Below, one piece after another: positions 44,347 to 53,719 of a DNA stretch of 64,000 bases (position 1 is its first letter; every line of letters begins with the position of its first letter). Location: contig NZ_PREV01000026.1 of NCBI RefSeq assembly GCF_002959965.1, positions 1,712,501 to 1,776,500 of the forward strand, in the 5' to 3' direction. Under the pieces are notes generated by a model that worked only from the letters and a program-made list of their open reading frames with translations, did no database searches and was not told where the DNA came from. Origin of the DNA: Microbulbifer pacificus (lineage in GTDB: Bacteria > Pseudomonadota > Gammaproteobacteria > Pseudomonadales > Cellvibrionaceae). Position numbers and translations under genes: made by a program.

Positions 44347-45329
44347 TACTTCTTCTCCTTCTGCGCTTCAATTTGAGCCAAAACATCGTTGCGGGCCTGT
44401 TCGGTAGCGAGCGGGAAGCCGAGGGCGTGGCGCGCATCGAAATAGGCCTGGGCGACCGCGCGGGCCAGAGTGCGCACGCGCAGGATGAAACGCTGACGTT
44501 CGGTGACGGAAATCGCGTGGCGCGCATCCAGCAGGTTGAATGCGTGAGAGGCTTTCATCACCTGCTCGTAGGCCGGCAGCGGCAGGCCGAGGTCGATCAG
44601 CCGCTGGCTCTCACGCTCGCAGTGATCGAAGGTGTGGAACAGGAACTCCACATCCGCCTGCTCGAAGTTGTAGTGGGACATCTCCACTTCGTTCTGATGG
44701 AACACATCGCCGTAGGTGACGGCCGTACCGTCGGCGCGACGGGTCCAAACCAGGTCGTAAATGGATTCCACTCCCTGCAGGTACATGGCGATACGTTCGA
44801 TACCGTAGGTGATTTCGCCGGTGACCGGATAGCACTCGAGACCGCCAACCTGCTGGAAGTAAGTGAACTGGGTGACTTCCATACCGTTCAGCCACACTTC
44901 CCAGCCGAGGCCCCAGGCGCCGAGGGTTGGGGATTCCCAGTTGTCTTCCACAAAGCGGATGTCGTGAATCGCCGGATCGATGCCCAGTGCGCGCAGGCTG
45001 TCCAGGTACAGATCCTGGATATTGGCGGGGGAGGGCTTCATCACCACCTGATACTGGTAGTAGTGCTGCAGGCGGTTGGGGTTCTCACCATAGCGACCGT
45101 CGGTAGGGCGGCGGCAGGGCTGAACGTAGGCGGCATTCCAGGTTTCCGGGCCGATGGCGCGCAGGAAGGTGGCGGGGTGAAAGGTGCCTGCACCCACTTC
45201 CATATCCAGAGGCTGTAGAATGACGCACCCCTGGCGCGCCCAGTATTCCTGCAGGGTGAAAATCAGTCCCTGAAAGGTGCTCAGATCCTGCGCGGGGGCA
45301 GAACCGCTGGTTTGTTGCTCGGACACCAC
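44346..45329 (-). CDS. glyQ: Glycyl-tRNA synthetase alpha subunit
   Basis: 327 residues. Catalytic class II core that charges tRNA-Gly. The family signature [20 protein letters not shown] is followed by [20 protein letters not shown]. Two consecutive GTG codons can start it (45329 or 45326); GGAG at 45333-45336 gives better spacing for the second. Co-transcribed with glyS and gmhB. Divergent from the acyltransferase at 45481. Confidence 0.95.
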   Translation of the reverse strand: MVSEQQTSGSAPAQDLSTFQGLIFTLQEYWARQGCVILQPLDMEVGAGTFHPATFLRAIGPETWNAAYVQPCRRPTDGRYGENPNRLQHYYQYQVVMKPSPANIQDLYLDSLRALGIDPAIHDIRFVEDNWESPTLGAWGLGWEVWLNGMEVTQFTYFQQVGGLECYPVTGEITYGIERIAMYLQGVESIYDLVWTRRADGTAVTYGDVFHQNEVEMSHYNFEQADVEFLFHTFDHCERESQRLIDLGLPLPAYEQVMKASHAFNLLDARHAISVTERQRFILRVRTLARAVAQAYFDARHALGFPLATEQARNDVLAQIEAQKEKK

Positions 45330-45480
45330 ATTCTCCGGTTTCAGCTGGGTGAAAAGACAAGGGGCGCAATTATAGCGGCAGGTGGTTGCGCACTAAACAG
45401 CGCGCGTGACAAAAGCTCTCCGCCGGAGAGCCATACTGAAACGTCGCTGTAGCGATGGATTTGAGAAGGAAGTACGGATT

Positions 45481-46374
45481 TTGGATATCAAAGGGCAATT
45501 GGCGGCGGGCGCACTGAAACTGGTGGGCCGGCTGCCCCTGCGCTGGTCGCGCCGTCTCGGCGGGGCGGTGGGACGCGTGGCGGTGTGGAGCCGCGGCGAT
45601 AACCTGCGTATCAGTCGCATCAACCTCCAGCGCTGCTACCCGGAAATGCCCTCGGCGGAGCGGGAAAAGCTCGCCCGCGACAGCGTGGTCAACACCGCCA
45701 TTACCGGCTTTGAGGTCGCGAGTCTTTGGCGGCAGCCGTGGAGCCGCGCCGAAGACGTGATTGTGCGGGTGCGCAACCAGCAGCTGCTGACCGAAGGGGT
45801 CAGCGAAGGTCGCGGGGTACTGGTACTCGCGCCGCATATAGGAAATTGGGAGATATTCGGCCAGTTTCTCGCCACCGTCGGCCCCACCACCAGCCTGTAC
45901 GCTCCCCCTAAAATTACCGCGCTGGACCCGTTGATCCGCGAAGGCCGCGAGAAAACCGGCGCCCATCTCGTGCCCACCAACGTGCGCGGCGTACGCGCGC
46001 TGCTGAAGGCACTGAAGGACGGCGGCATCGTCGGTGTGCTGCCGGACCAGGAGCCAGACCTCTCCGGGGGCGACTTTGCGCCGTTCTTTGGCCACCCGAC
46101 GCTCACCATGACCCTGGCTTACAACCTGATCCAGCGCACCGGCTGCAAGGTGGTGTTCGGGTTCGCCAAGCGCCTCGAGGACGGTTTCGAGCTGGTGTTG
46201 TTGCCGGCGGAGCAGGCGATCTTCAGCGAGGAAGTGAAAGTGTCTCTGGCGGCACTGAACCGTGGAGTCGAATCCTGTATTGCCGAGGCGCCGGAGCAGT
46301 ATCAGTGGGAGTACAAGCGCTTCCGGCGGGTGCCGGAGGGCAAAAGCCGTATCTACCAGAAAGCGCGCCGCTGA
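45481..46374 (+). CDS. LpxL-like lipid A acyltransferase
   Basis: 297 residues. Lysophospholipid-acyltransferase fold of the LpxL/LpxM (HtrB) family, which adds secondary acyl chains to lipid A at the inner membrane. The catalytic H-x4-E is in APHIGNWEIFG, and VLPDQEPDLSGGDFAPFFG is the second family block. I prefer TTG 45481 (reading LDIKGQLAAGALKL) with GAGAAGGAAG 8 bases upstream; a GTG at 45406 would add 25 residues. The position next to glyQ matches a lipid A acyltransferase gene in Pseudomonas. Confidence 0.88.
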   Translation: MDIKGQLAAGALKLVGRLPLRWSRRLGGAVGRVAVWSRGDNLRISRINLQRCYPEMPSAEREKLARDSVVNTAITGFEVASLWRQPWSRAEDVIVRVRNQQLLTEGVSEGRGVLVLAPHIGNWEIFGQFLATVGPTTSLYAPPKITALDPLIREGREKTGAHLVPTNVRGVRALLKALKDGGIVGVLPDQEPDLSGGDFAPFFGHPTLTMTLAYNLIQRTGCKVVFGFAKRLEDGFELVLLPAEQAIFSEEVKVSLAALNRGVESCIAEAPEQYQWEYKRFRRVPEGKSRIYQKARR

Positions 46375-46420
46375 TTCGAGCGGCATCTTCCGTCCACCCT
46401 TTTCCCCCGCCCGTTTTGCA

Positions 46421-46445
46421 GGGGGCCTTGCAGCGCGAGGCCCCC
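46421..46445 (+). terminator. GC-rich hairpin after the acyltransferase gene
   Basis: GGGGGCCT/AGGCCCCC stem, 9-base loop, about 45 bases after the stop. No T run; weak terminator candidate. Confidence 0.4.
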
Positions 46446-46538
46446 ACCACCGATTTCCCCAATTCCCCCGACCTGCTGGCAGGGCGCCCTCCAGAGCGCG
46501 GCTGCGCGGTGCTTTGCACGGATGATGCGCAACTCTTT

Positions 46539-46577
46539 TTACCCGGGTAAATTGATTTCAATTAATATCCGGGTAAT
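46539..46577. promoter_or_regulatory. Palindromic operator candidate before the DUF2239-MATE genes
   Basis: TTTACCCGGGTAAA (46539-46552) is a perfect 14-base palindrome. A half-match, ATCCGGGTAA, recurs at 46568-46577. An AT-rich stretch with a TAATAT-like -10 lies between. The repeat overlaps the likely promoter of the DUF2239-MATE operon. Confidence 0.45.
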
Positions 46578-46612
46578 AATCAATCCACAAGGCGGATTCA
46601 GAGAGAGAAATC

Positions 46613-47182
46613 ATGGCTGAGGAATATGTTGCGATACACGACAGGACGGTGATTGCGAGAGGGGATCTGGAAACCATCGTGCGGCAGACCAAAGCCATTG
46701 GCGGCGAGATTGAGCCGGTGGTGTTTGAACTGGAGACCTGCAAGCGGGTCGACCTCCATTGGCGCGGCGACGTACAAACCGTTATCGACAACCTGCCCGG
46801 TACAGGCGCGCGGACTGCCAACAAGCGCGGTCGCCCCAAGCTGGGCGTCATCCCGAAAGAAATCACGCTGTTACCGCAGCACTGGGAATGGTTGGCCACC
46901 CAGCGCGGCGGTGCCTCGGTGACCTTGCGGCGGCTGGTGGACAGTGCAATGAAAAACGCGTCCACCGAAGAGCGCGTCAGTATGCAGCAGAATCAACTGC
47001 ACGGTTTGATGTCGGTGCTCGCCGACGAGGCCGGGTTTGAAGAGGCGGCGCGCGCGCTGTATCGCAACAGCCGGCGAAATTTTGAAGCGGCGATCAGCGC
47101 CTGGCCCGAGGATATCAAAGGGTTGGTGATGGAAAAATTCGATGCCATCGACACACTTCAGCGGAAAAAAACCGATGACTGA
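46613..47182 (+). CDS. DUF2239 family protein
   Basis: 189 residues, cytoplasmic. It shows the full family pattern: a short N-terminal beta region, the central RGRPKLGVIPKEITLLP (about residues 75-91) with HWEWLATQRGGASVTLRRL, and the C-terminal FEEAARALYRNSRRNFEAAI with WPEDIKGLVMEK. The Arg/Lys-rich centre and RxLV helix could bind nucleic acid (inference). Function unknown. The stop overlaps the MATE start by 8 bases, so the two are translated together. Confidence 0.85.
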   Translation: MAEEYVAIHDRTVIARGDLETIVRQTKAIGGEIEPVVFELETCKRVDLHWRGDVQTVIDNLPGTGARTANKRGRPKLGVIPKEITLLPQHWEWLATQRGGASVTLRRLVDSAMKNASTEERVSMQQNQLHGLMSVLADEAGFEEAARALYRNSRRNFEAAISAWPEDIKGLVMEKFDAIDTLQRKKTDD

Positions 47183-48566
47183 GCACAGTGAAGAAAACAG
47201 ATTTCTGAGCGGATCCCTCGGCTCGGTCTTTGTAAAAAACGCGGCACCCATCATCCTGATAATGCTGGTCAACGGGTCCTTCAATTTGGTGGATGCGTAC
47301 TTTTTGGGTGTCTTTGTCGGTGCCGATGCACTGACGGCGGTAACGTCGATGTTTCCGGCGGTGATGTTGGTCGTCGCCCTGTCCACCCTGGTTTCCAACG
47401 GTTTCGCCAGTGTTATGGCGCGTACGCTCGGCGCCGGGGATAAACCGGCTGCGAGAGAAGCATTCGCGCAGGCCATTAGTCTGTCGTTGCTGGTCTGCGT
47501 ATTACTTGTCGGGTTGTTTCTGATATTCGGGAAACCGGTTTCGCTGTTGGCGAACGGTGGCTCGGCAGAGCTGGCGCACATGAGTTACACGTACATTTCA
47601 ATACTGATTCTGTGCTCACCGCTGATGTTTATTCTGAATATCAATGGCGACTCCCTGCGCTGCGAGGGCCAGGTCGGCTTTATGGCGCTGATATCGCTGG
47701 CATCCGTGCTGTTCAACGGGGTGCTCAATTACGTGTTTATTGCGCAACTGCACATGGGCGTGGCGGGGTCCGCCTGCGGCACCGTTGCGGCTCAGTTTTT
47801 GTCTTTGCTGGTGGTATTTGGCTTTCGCCGCACGAGGAAAAATCCTGTGCGGCTTCAGGTTGTACTGCTCTCATCTGAGCGAAGCCGCTGGCGAGCGTTT
47901 CTTGCGCTTGGCGCGCCTTCAAGTCTGACCTATGTTGGATTGGCGCTGTCATCGGCCGCCATATTGTACAACCTGCAAATCTGGAACCATGGAGATTACG
48001 CAACCACGGTCGGCGCCTACGGAATTATTACCCGCTTGATGACGTTTGTATTTTTACCGCTCCTTGGCCTCAGCATGGCATTCCAAAGCATTACCGGAAA
48101 TAACGTTGGTGCGAAAAAATTCCAGCGCACTAATAGTGGAATAAAAATTGCGATTCTTTCAGCGCTGGTTTACTGCCTGCTGATCCAGGCATTGATATGG
48201 TTGATAAAAGATTACTTTGGAAACTGGTTTGTTGACGATATCGGTATCGCCAAAGAAGTCGCGCGTATTCTGCCCCTTTCAACGCTCGCACTTTTTTTGC
48301 TGGGCCCATTAATGATGGTCAACATGTTTTTCCAAAGTATTGGTGATGCCGCTCGCGCGAGCTTTTTGAGCCTGTCAAAAACCTATCTGTTTGCGCTGCC
48401 GCTGGTATTTCTGTTGCCTGTGCAGTTTGGTGAAACCGGTATCTGGCTTGCCGGCCCGGCGGCGGAGGGGTTGGCGCTGTTGCTTACGCTGGGGGTATTG
48501 GTCCACCGCGCTCAACGGCATCGATATCGCATGGGGCTGTTTTATCCCGGGGCAGACGCGGCATAG
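47175..48566 (+). CDS. MATE-family efflux protein
   Basis: 463 residues, 12 predicted membrane helices in two similar halves. PIILIMLVNGSFNLVDAYFL and the turn MARTLGAGDKPAAREAF are typical of MATE exporters, which expel drugs or metabolites using a proton or sodium gradient. I start at ATG 47175 (MTEHSEENRF), overlapping the end of the DUF2239 gene. The substrate is unknown. It converges on the ABC operon at 48629. Confidence 0.9.
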   Translation: MTEHSEENRFLSGSLGSVFVKNAAPIILIMLVNGSFNLVDAYFLGVFVGADALTAVTSMFPAVMLVVALSTLVSNGFASVMARTLGAGDKPAAREAFAQAISLSLLVCVLLVGLFLIFGKPVSLLANGGSAELAHMSYTYISILILCSPLMFILNINGDSLRCEGQVGFMALISLASVLFNGVLNYVFIAQLHMGVAGSACGTVAAQFLSLLVVFGFRRTRKNPVRLQVVLLSSERSRWRAFLALGAPSSLTYVGLALSSAAILYNLQIWNHGDYATTVGAYGIITRLMTFVFLPLLGLSMAFQSITGNNVGAKKFQRTNSGIKIAILSALVYCLLIQALIWLIKDYFGNWFVDDIGIAKEVARILPLSTLALFLLGPLMMVNMFFQSIGDAARASFLSLSKTYLFALPLVFLLPVQFGETGIWLAGPAAEGLALLLTLGVLVHRAQRHRYRMGLFYPGADAA

Positions 48567-48576
48567 CGTGTGTTGC

Positions 48577-48600
48577 TCCCCCTCCGGCGCGGGAGGGGGA
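48577..48600. terminator. Hairpin between converging MATE and ABC operons
   Basis: TCCCCCTCC/GGAGGGGGA stem, 6-base loop, no T run on either side. It sits exactly in the 62-base convergent gap. Confidence 0.45.
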
Positions 48601-48628
48601 AGATACTGAGGAAAACGAAAGCTGGTAA

Positions 48629-49819
48629 TCAGGTTGCCGCGCGGAAGGCCACAATCACCGGCAGCCGCGCCGCCCGCCAGGCGGGGAAGAAGCCGCTGAC
48701 GAAGCCGATCAACAGTGCCAGCTGCGCGCCCTGCGCGAACAGGTCTGGGGACATTTCGAAACTGAACACCACCTGGGTAAAGCTGCCGCCGAGGGTCGAT
48801 GCACTCAGGCCGTCGAAGAACAGAAAGGCGGCGGCGGAACCGAGCAGGCCGCCGGCAGCGGCCAGTACCAGTGCTTCAATCATCGTGCCGCAGAACGCGG
48901 AAAAGTTGCTGAAGCCGAGGGTGCGCAATGTGGCGATTTCCTTGGCGCGGTCAGAGACCGAGGTGTACATGGTGTTCAGTGCCCCGGCGAGCGCGCCGAG
49001 TGCCATGATGGCGCTGATTACGCGCCCGAAAATGGCCATATACTCGAGCTGCTTGCCCTGGGCGGCAAAGTAGGCGTTTTCGGTTTGCACCTCGAGATTG
49101 AGGCGCGGCTCCTGCTCGATGGTTTTTTCCAGGCCGCTGATATCTCCCGGCGTTTCCAGTTGCGCACGGATGGTCTGGTAGCTGCTGCCGCGGTCGTAGT
49201 GGCTTTGGATGACCTTGATATCCGCCCACAGTTCGCTCTCGAACACATTGCCACCGGTGGTGAATACGCCCACCACCGTCCACACGTTCTTGCCAAAGCG
49301 CACTTCCTCGCCGATGGCAAAGCCATCGAATTCCCGCAGTACGCCGGCACCCACAATCAGTTCATTGGTACCGGGTGTGAACATGCGGCCTTCAATCAGG
49401 CGCATGTTTTCACGCATCGCCATGCCGTTGGCGTTGATGCCGCGCAGGGGAATATTGGCCTCAGTGGCAGTGGATTTTTTCAGGCCATCGACAATCACAT
49501 AGAGCTCCGCCGAAACCAGCGGTGCGCCCTCGGCGTCGCGCGCGATGCCGGGAGACTCCTCGATCAGGTTGACCTGTTCACGGCTCACCACACTGTTCAG
49601 CTCCGCCGCCGATCCCTCGCGCATCAGCACCGCGATACGGTCGGAACCGGCACCGTTCATGGTTGACTCGAAACCTTTCGCCATAGCGAGAAATGCAAGC
49701 AGTATGGCCACCACAACCGCGGAGGCGAGCACCATGGCCAGCGACATCCACAGACGCCGGGGCAGGCTGCGAATGTTCATCATCGCCACGGTGCCAATCT
49801 GGGCAAAGAGTGAAGTCAT
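48629..49819 (-). CDS. ABC transporter permease, MacB/FtsX type (first copy)
   Basis: 396 residues. One N-terminal membrane helix (residues about 20-45), a large periplasmic domain, and three C-terminal helices with the FtsX-family stretch SDRAKEIATLRTLGFSNFSA. Pairs with the permease at 49824. It is the last gene of the leftward operon adaptor-ATPase-permease-permease. Such MacAB/LolCDE-like systems move lipoproteins, peptides or drugs; the cargo here is unknown. Confidence 0.9.
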   Translation of the reverse strand: MTSLFAQIGTVAMMNIRSLPRRLWMSLAMVLASAVVVAILLAFLAMAKGFESTMNGAGSDRIAVLMREGSAAELNSVVSREQVNLIEESPGIARDAEGAPLVSAELYVIVDGLKKSTATEANIPLRGINANGMAMRENMRLIEGRMFTPGTNELIVGAGVLREFDGFAIGEEVRFGKNVWTVVGVFTTGGNVFESELWADIKVIQSHYDRGSSYQTIRAQLETPGDISGLEKTIEQEPRLNLEVQTENAYFAAQGKQLEYMAIFGRVISAIMALGALAGALNTMYTSVSDRAKEIATLRTLGFSNFSAFCGTMIEALVLAAAGGLLGSAAAFLFFDGLSASTLGGSFTQVVFSFEMSPDLFAQGAQLALLIGFVSGFFPAWRAARLPVIVAFRAAT

Positions 49820-49823
49820 GATG

Positions 49824-50981
49824 TCAGCTCCGGTTGAACGCGGTGATGATATTGAGACGCAGAGCGTTGTAGGCGGGAATCAATCCGGTCACCAGCCCCA
49901 GCAGGATCATGTACAGCACGGCCTGGGCGATGATGTCACCTCCCATCGACAGATTCGGCAGGAACTGGGCCATGGAGGACTTGGCGCCCTCAATGACAAG
50001 CCAGCCCATGGCGAGCCCGAGAAAACCCCCGATCAGCGCGACCAGCAGGGATTCCATCAGCACCATGCCGAATACCCTGGGCGCTGAAAAGCCGAGGGTT
50101 TTCAGTACTGCGATCTCGCCGGTGCGCTCGCGCACCGCCAGTGCCATGGTGTTACCGACCACGATAAGAATGGTGAAAAAGGCCATAAACACCACGCCAA
50201 AAATAATCAGGCCGATATTTCCGATCTGTTCGATAAACGCTTTATTGAAGGCCTTTTCGGTGCTGGTATCGGTTTCGTTCTGCGAGTTGGCGAAGGACTC
50301 GTCGATGGCATCCGCCACCCGCTGGTTGATGGATGGGTCCTCGGTGACCAGTGTCATCCAGCCTATCCAGTCGCCGCCAAAAGTCTGGGTTTCCATAAAG
50401 TACTTGTAATGGAACACGGCGTAGCGGGTATCGTAGTTTTCGTCGACACCGTCAAAAATACCGCTCACCACAAATTCCCAGCTATGGCCGCCATCTTTGT
50501 GGGAAAAAATGTTGGAAGAGAGGGGAATCTTGTCGCCGACTTTCCAGCCCTGGGCGTCCGCGAGCTTTCTGCCGATCAGGATCCCCTGGCGGGTCTGCAG
50601 CCAGGCGGCCTTCTGCTCGGGGCTTACCACCACTTCGTTGTAAACCCGCAGGTAGGATTCCGGTTCCACCGCCATGGTGATGATCTGGTTTTTGGCATCC
50701 TGGTAATAACCGCCAAACCAGTTCAGGTGGGTGACTTCCTTGACGCCCTCTATGGCCGCGACCTTGCGGTAGTAGGCAATAGGCAGGGATTTGGTGAAAT
50801 TGATACTGTTCACTACCACCAGGCGGTCGTCCGCAGCGAGGTCGACGCCGGAATCCAGTGCGCCTTTCAACGTCGTCACCGCGCTGAAGATCAGGAAGGC
50901 AATGAATATCGCAAAGCAGGTCAAAAACAGACGCAGGGGTTTGCGCGTCATGTTTTTATAGATGAGATAGAGATCGTTCAT
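49824..50981 (-). CDS. ABC transporter permease, MacB/FtsX type (second copy)
   Basis: 385 residues with the same topology as its neighbour. Its cytoplasmic loop reads VRERTGEIAVLKTLGFSAPR, the FtsX-family coupling segment. ATG 50981 overlaps the ATPase stop by 4 bases (ATGA), so the two are translationally coupled. The gap to the next permease is 4 bases. Confidence 0.9.
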   Translation of the reverse strand: MNDLYLIYKNMTRKPLRLFLTCFAIFIAFLIFSAVTTLKGALDSGVDLAADDRLVVVNSINFTKSLPIAYYRKVAAIEGVKEVTHLNWFGGYYQDAKNQIITMAVEPESYLRVYNEVVVSPEQKAAWLQTRQGILIGRKLADAQGWKVGDKIPLSSNIFSHKDGGHSWEFVVSGIFDGVDENYDTRYAVFHYKYFMETQTFGGDWIGWMTLVTEDPSINQRVADAIDESFANSQNETDTSTEKAFNKAFIEQIGNIGLIIFGVVFMAFFTILIVVGNTMALAVRERTGEIAVLKTLGFSAPRVFGMVLMESLLVALIGGFLGLAMGWLVIEGAKSSMAQFLPNLSMGGDIIAQAVLYMILLGLVTGLIPAYNALRLNIITAFNRS

Positions 50982-51673
50982 GCCGCCACTTCCTTGTGCA
51001 CGAATTTCCCCTTATCGAGATGCACGGTCTGTTTCGCGTAGGAGGCGGCGGCCGGGTCGTGAGTGACCATCACGATGGTCTTGCCGTGCTCGCGGTTGAG
51101 CAGCTGCAGCATTTCCAGGATTTCGTCGGCGGTCGTCCGGTCGAGGTCACCGGTGGGCTCGTCACACAGAATCAGTTTTGGGTCAGACACAATGGCGCGC
51201 GCGATGGCGACGCGTTGCTGCTGGCCGCCGGACATTTCGCTGGTCATGTGTTTGGCGCGATCGGAAAGTCCCACCAGTGCCAGCGCGGCTTCTACGCTGC
51301 GTTTGCGCTGTGCGCGCGAAAGTTTTGTGAGCAGCAGCGGCAGTTCCACATTGCGCGCGGCGTTCAACATCGGCATCAGATTGTAGAACTGGAATATAAA
51401 GCCGATATTGTGGGCGCGCCATTTGGTGAGTTTGCTCTCGCTCAGATTGTCCATGCGCGCGCCGTCGAACCAGATTTCGCCACCGCTGGGCTGATCTACG
51501 CCGCCGAGCATATTCAGCAGAGTGGTTTTACCGGAGCCCGAGGGACCCATGATGGCGAGAAAGTCGCCGCGCGCGATCGTCATATTCAGGTCGTTGAAGA
51601 TGGAAATGGTTTCTTTGCCTTTGACAAAACTCTTTTCCACCTGTTTGAGTTCAAACAGCGCTTCCTGTGACAT
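50978..51673 (-). CDS. ABC transporter ATP-binding protein, LolD/MacB type
   Basis: 231 residues. Walker [17 protein letters not shown] (about residues 38-53), signature [15 protein letters not shown], Walker [13 protein letters not shown] and the H-loop VTHD are intact. The start is ATG 51673 ([10 protein letters not shown]); an ATG one codon earlier is equally possible with GAGG upstream. It powers the two FtsX-type permeases encoded next to it. Confidence 0.93.
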   Translation of the reverse strand: MSQEALFELKQVEKSFVKGKETISIFNDLNMTIARGDFLAIMGPSGSGKTTLLNMLGGVDQPSGGEIWFDGARMDNLSESKLTKWRAHNIGFIFQFYNLMPMLNAARNVELPLLLTKLSRAQRKRSVEAALALVGLSDRAKHMTSEMSGGQQQRVAIARAIVSDPKLILCDEPTGDLDRTTADEILEMLQLLNREHGKTIVMVTHDPAAASYAKQTVHLDKGKFVHKEVAA

Positions 51674-51727
51674 CATCAAACCCTCGGTTAATTATCGGTT
51701 TACGCGTTTGTGCGCGACTTGTGACGG

Positions 51728-52774
51728 CTACGCGTCGTTTCTGAGAAACGCCACTTTCACACCCATATCCGGCAAAATTCTCGGATCTTTGTCATCTATG
51801 CCGATGCGTACCTGTACCGTTGCCTTGGCGCGGTCGGCGGTGGGAATGATGGCGATCACCGTCGCGGGAATATCCCAGTCCGGGTAGGCATCGAGATTCG
51901 CGCGCACCTTCTGCCCGGCCTTCACGCGGCCGATAAAGGCTTCGTTCACATCCACTTCGATTTCCAGGGAATCCATATCCACGATGGTGCAGATGCCGGT
52001 GCGCGTATAACCGCCGCCGGCGGAGCTGGGGGCCACGATCTCACCGGGCTGGGCATTCTTCTGGGTGACAATGCCGGAAAAGGGGGCGCGGATGGTGTGG
52101 TCATCCAGACGTTCCTGCTGTCTGCGTACTTCGAGTTTCGCGACGGCGATGTCCGCCTGTGCGCTCACCAGGTTCGCCTTCAGGCTGGCAACATTTGCCT
52201 GGGACTGTGACAACTCGGCACGGCTGGAATAATTGCGGTCGATCAGCCCGGCAAAGCGCACCTGTTGGCGCTCGGCTTCGGCGAGATTTGCCTGAATACC
52301 GGAGGCGCGGGCCTCCATCACACGCACCTGGGCGAGGGCGAAGTCGCGGTTCACTGTGGCTACCGCCGCGTCGAGGGTGGCGAGAACCTGGCCCTGCTCC
52401 ACGCGCATGCCCTCTTCGACATCCACGCTGGTAATCAGGCCCATGACCTCGGCGGACACCGTCGCCATGCGCCGCGCGGTGATATAGCCCGAAGCATTGA
52501 GGATGGCGTCAGAATGGGGGATTTTGGCCGGCGGAGGCAGATCGAGTCGTGATGATGCCACGGAGACTTCGTCCGTGGCGGGTGCCGAGGCCGGCAGGGC
52601 GGCCGTGTTGGGCTCAGCGCCGTCGCCGGCAAACAGCAGACCCGCCAGCAGCCCGGTGGCGATAACACCGGCGCCAATCGCCAGTGTGGCTCGGGAACCG
52701 AACCTGCTGGATTCCGCGGGCGCATCGCGCTCGATCTTCAGTTGAGCCAACAGCTCACTGGTATTTTTTGCCAT
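51728..52774 (-). CDS. Periplasmic adaptor (HlyD/MacA-type) protein
   Basis: 348 residues. One N-terminal membrane helix (about 29-50: ATLAIGAGVIATGLLAGLLF). Lipoyl-like segments (SVDVEEGMRVEQGQVLATLD and TIRAPFSGIVTQKNAQPGEI) flank a helical hairpin rich in Ala, Gln and Arg, then a beta-barrel region. It bridges the inner-membrane ABC transporter to an outer-membrane channel. First gene of the operon; the outer-membrane partner is not in this window. Confidence 0.9.
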   Translation of the reverse strand: MAKNTSELLAQLKIERDAPAESSRFGSRATLAIGAGVIATGLLAGLLFAGDGAEPNTAALPASAPATDEVSVASSRLDLPPPAKIPHSDAILNASGYITARRMATVSAEVMGLITSVDVEEGMRVEQGQVLATLDAAVATVNRDFALAQVRVMEARASGIQANLAEAERQQVRFAGLIDRNYSSRAELSQSQANVASLKANLVSAQADIAVAKLEVRRQQERLDDHTIRAPFSGIVTQKNAQPGEIVAPSSAGGGYTRTGICTIVDMDSLEIEVDVNEAFIGRVKAGQKVRANLDAYPDWDIPATVIAIIPTADRAKATVQVRIGIDDKDPRILPDMGVKVAFLRNDA

Positions 52775-53011
52775 CTTGCCCTGTCGTTATTTTTACTTCC
52801 GTGAACGGGCTACTTTGGCAGAATTCAATGACGCTGACTATTGCCATACAGTCGCGCAAGCGCCATTTGTCGCGAATGACCACCACGGAGCTGTGGGTAG
52901 GGCGATCGTGCAACGACGGCCGGTAGCGGATTTGTCTCTTCGATGGTCTATGTTTGTACAGGTCTACACGCGTCCGTAACGGATGCCAGAGTTTCACAGT
53001 GCCATGTCGCG

Positions 53012-53653
53012 ATGACCAGACAAATCAGACCCAAGGCTGCGGAGGAAAACGTCGTACCGGCATCCCGCTGGCGTCACTTGCCCAATCTGCTTTCCAGCGT
53101 GCGCATCGCGCTGATCCCCGTAATCATCTGGCTGACCCTGACACATGAACACCAGTGGGCGCTGGGCGTGTACTGCGTGGCGGCGTTGACGGATCTGATC
53201 GACGGCCTGCTGGCGCGACGCTTTGGCTGGATATCCCGCCTGGGTTCATTTCTGGATCCCATCGCGGATCGGGTTTTTGTGCTCTGCCTGATCCCGCTAC
53301 TGTGGTATTTCGATGCCATAGGAGCCGCTTACACGGTGCTGGTGGTTGTTCGCTACACGATACAGTTAAGTGCACTGCCGGTATTGATGCTGTGGTTGAA
53401 AAAGCCCTTCAGGGTCGCGCCGGACTGGATTTCCCGAATGGCGGCACTGGTGGTGTTTCTGGTGCTGGGAATGGGGTTTGCGGATCTGGTGGCGATTGAG
53501 ATGTTCGAGGAGGGGTCGGGGGCAGAGAATATCTTCGACCATACCCTCGAGGCGCTGACGTTGCTCGGCTGTCTGCTGGAGATCCTGGTGTTGTACCGCT
53601 TTGTGCCGCGTTACTGGCAGATTATCCGCGCGCGCCACGACACGCTCGAATGA
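53012..53653 (+). CDS. CDP-alcohol phosphatidyltransferase family protein
   Basis: 213 residues, several membrane helices. The family active-site motif is complete: Asp61, Asp64-Gly65, Ala68-Arg69, Gly78, Asp82 and Asp86, spaced as D-x2-DG-x2-AR-x8-G-x3-D-x3-D. It makes a phospholipid from a CDP-diacylglycerol-type donor. It could be PgsA-like or a cardiolipin synthase of the Cls-II type; I cannot decide which. ATG 53012 (MTRQIRPKAAEENVV) is my choice; the ribosome site is weak and the frame is open upstream. Confidence 0.86.
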   Translation: MTRQIRPKAAEENVVPASRWRHLPNLLSSVRIALIPVIIWLTLTHEHQWALGVYCVAALTDLIDGLLARRFGWISRLGSFLDPIADRVFVLCLIPLLWYFDAIGAAYTVLVVVRYTIQLSALPVLMLWLKKPFRVAPDWISRMAALVVFLVLGMGFADLVAIEMFEEGSGAENIFDHTLEALTLLGCLLEILVLYRFVPRYWQIIRARHDTLE

Positions 53654-53719
53654 TCTTTATTCAACAACGTTTGGACACCTCTAGAAATCGTCGCTCGCGA
53701 GCAGATTTGTAGTGGGTCC

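Noticed and set aside
42640..44376. 578-codon open frame antisense to glyS
   Set aside because: Shadow of glyS with no family features.
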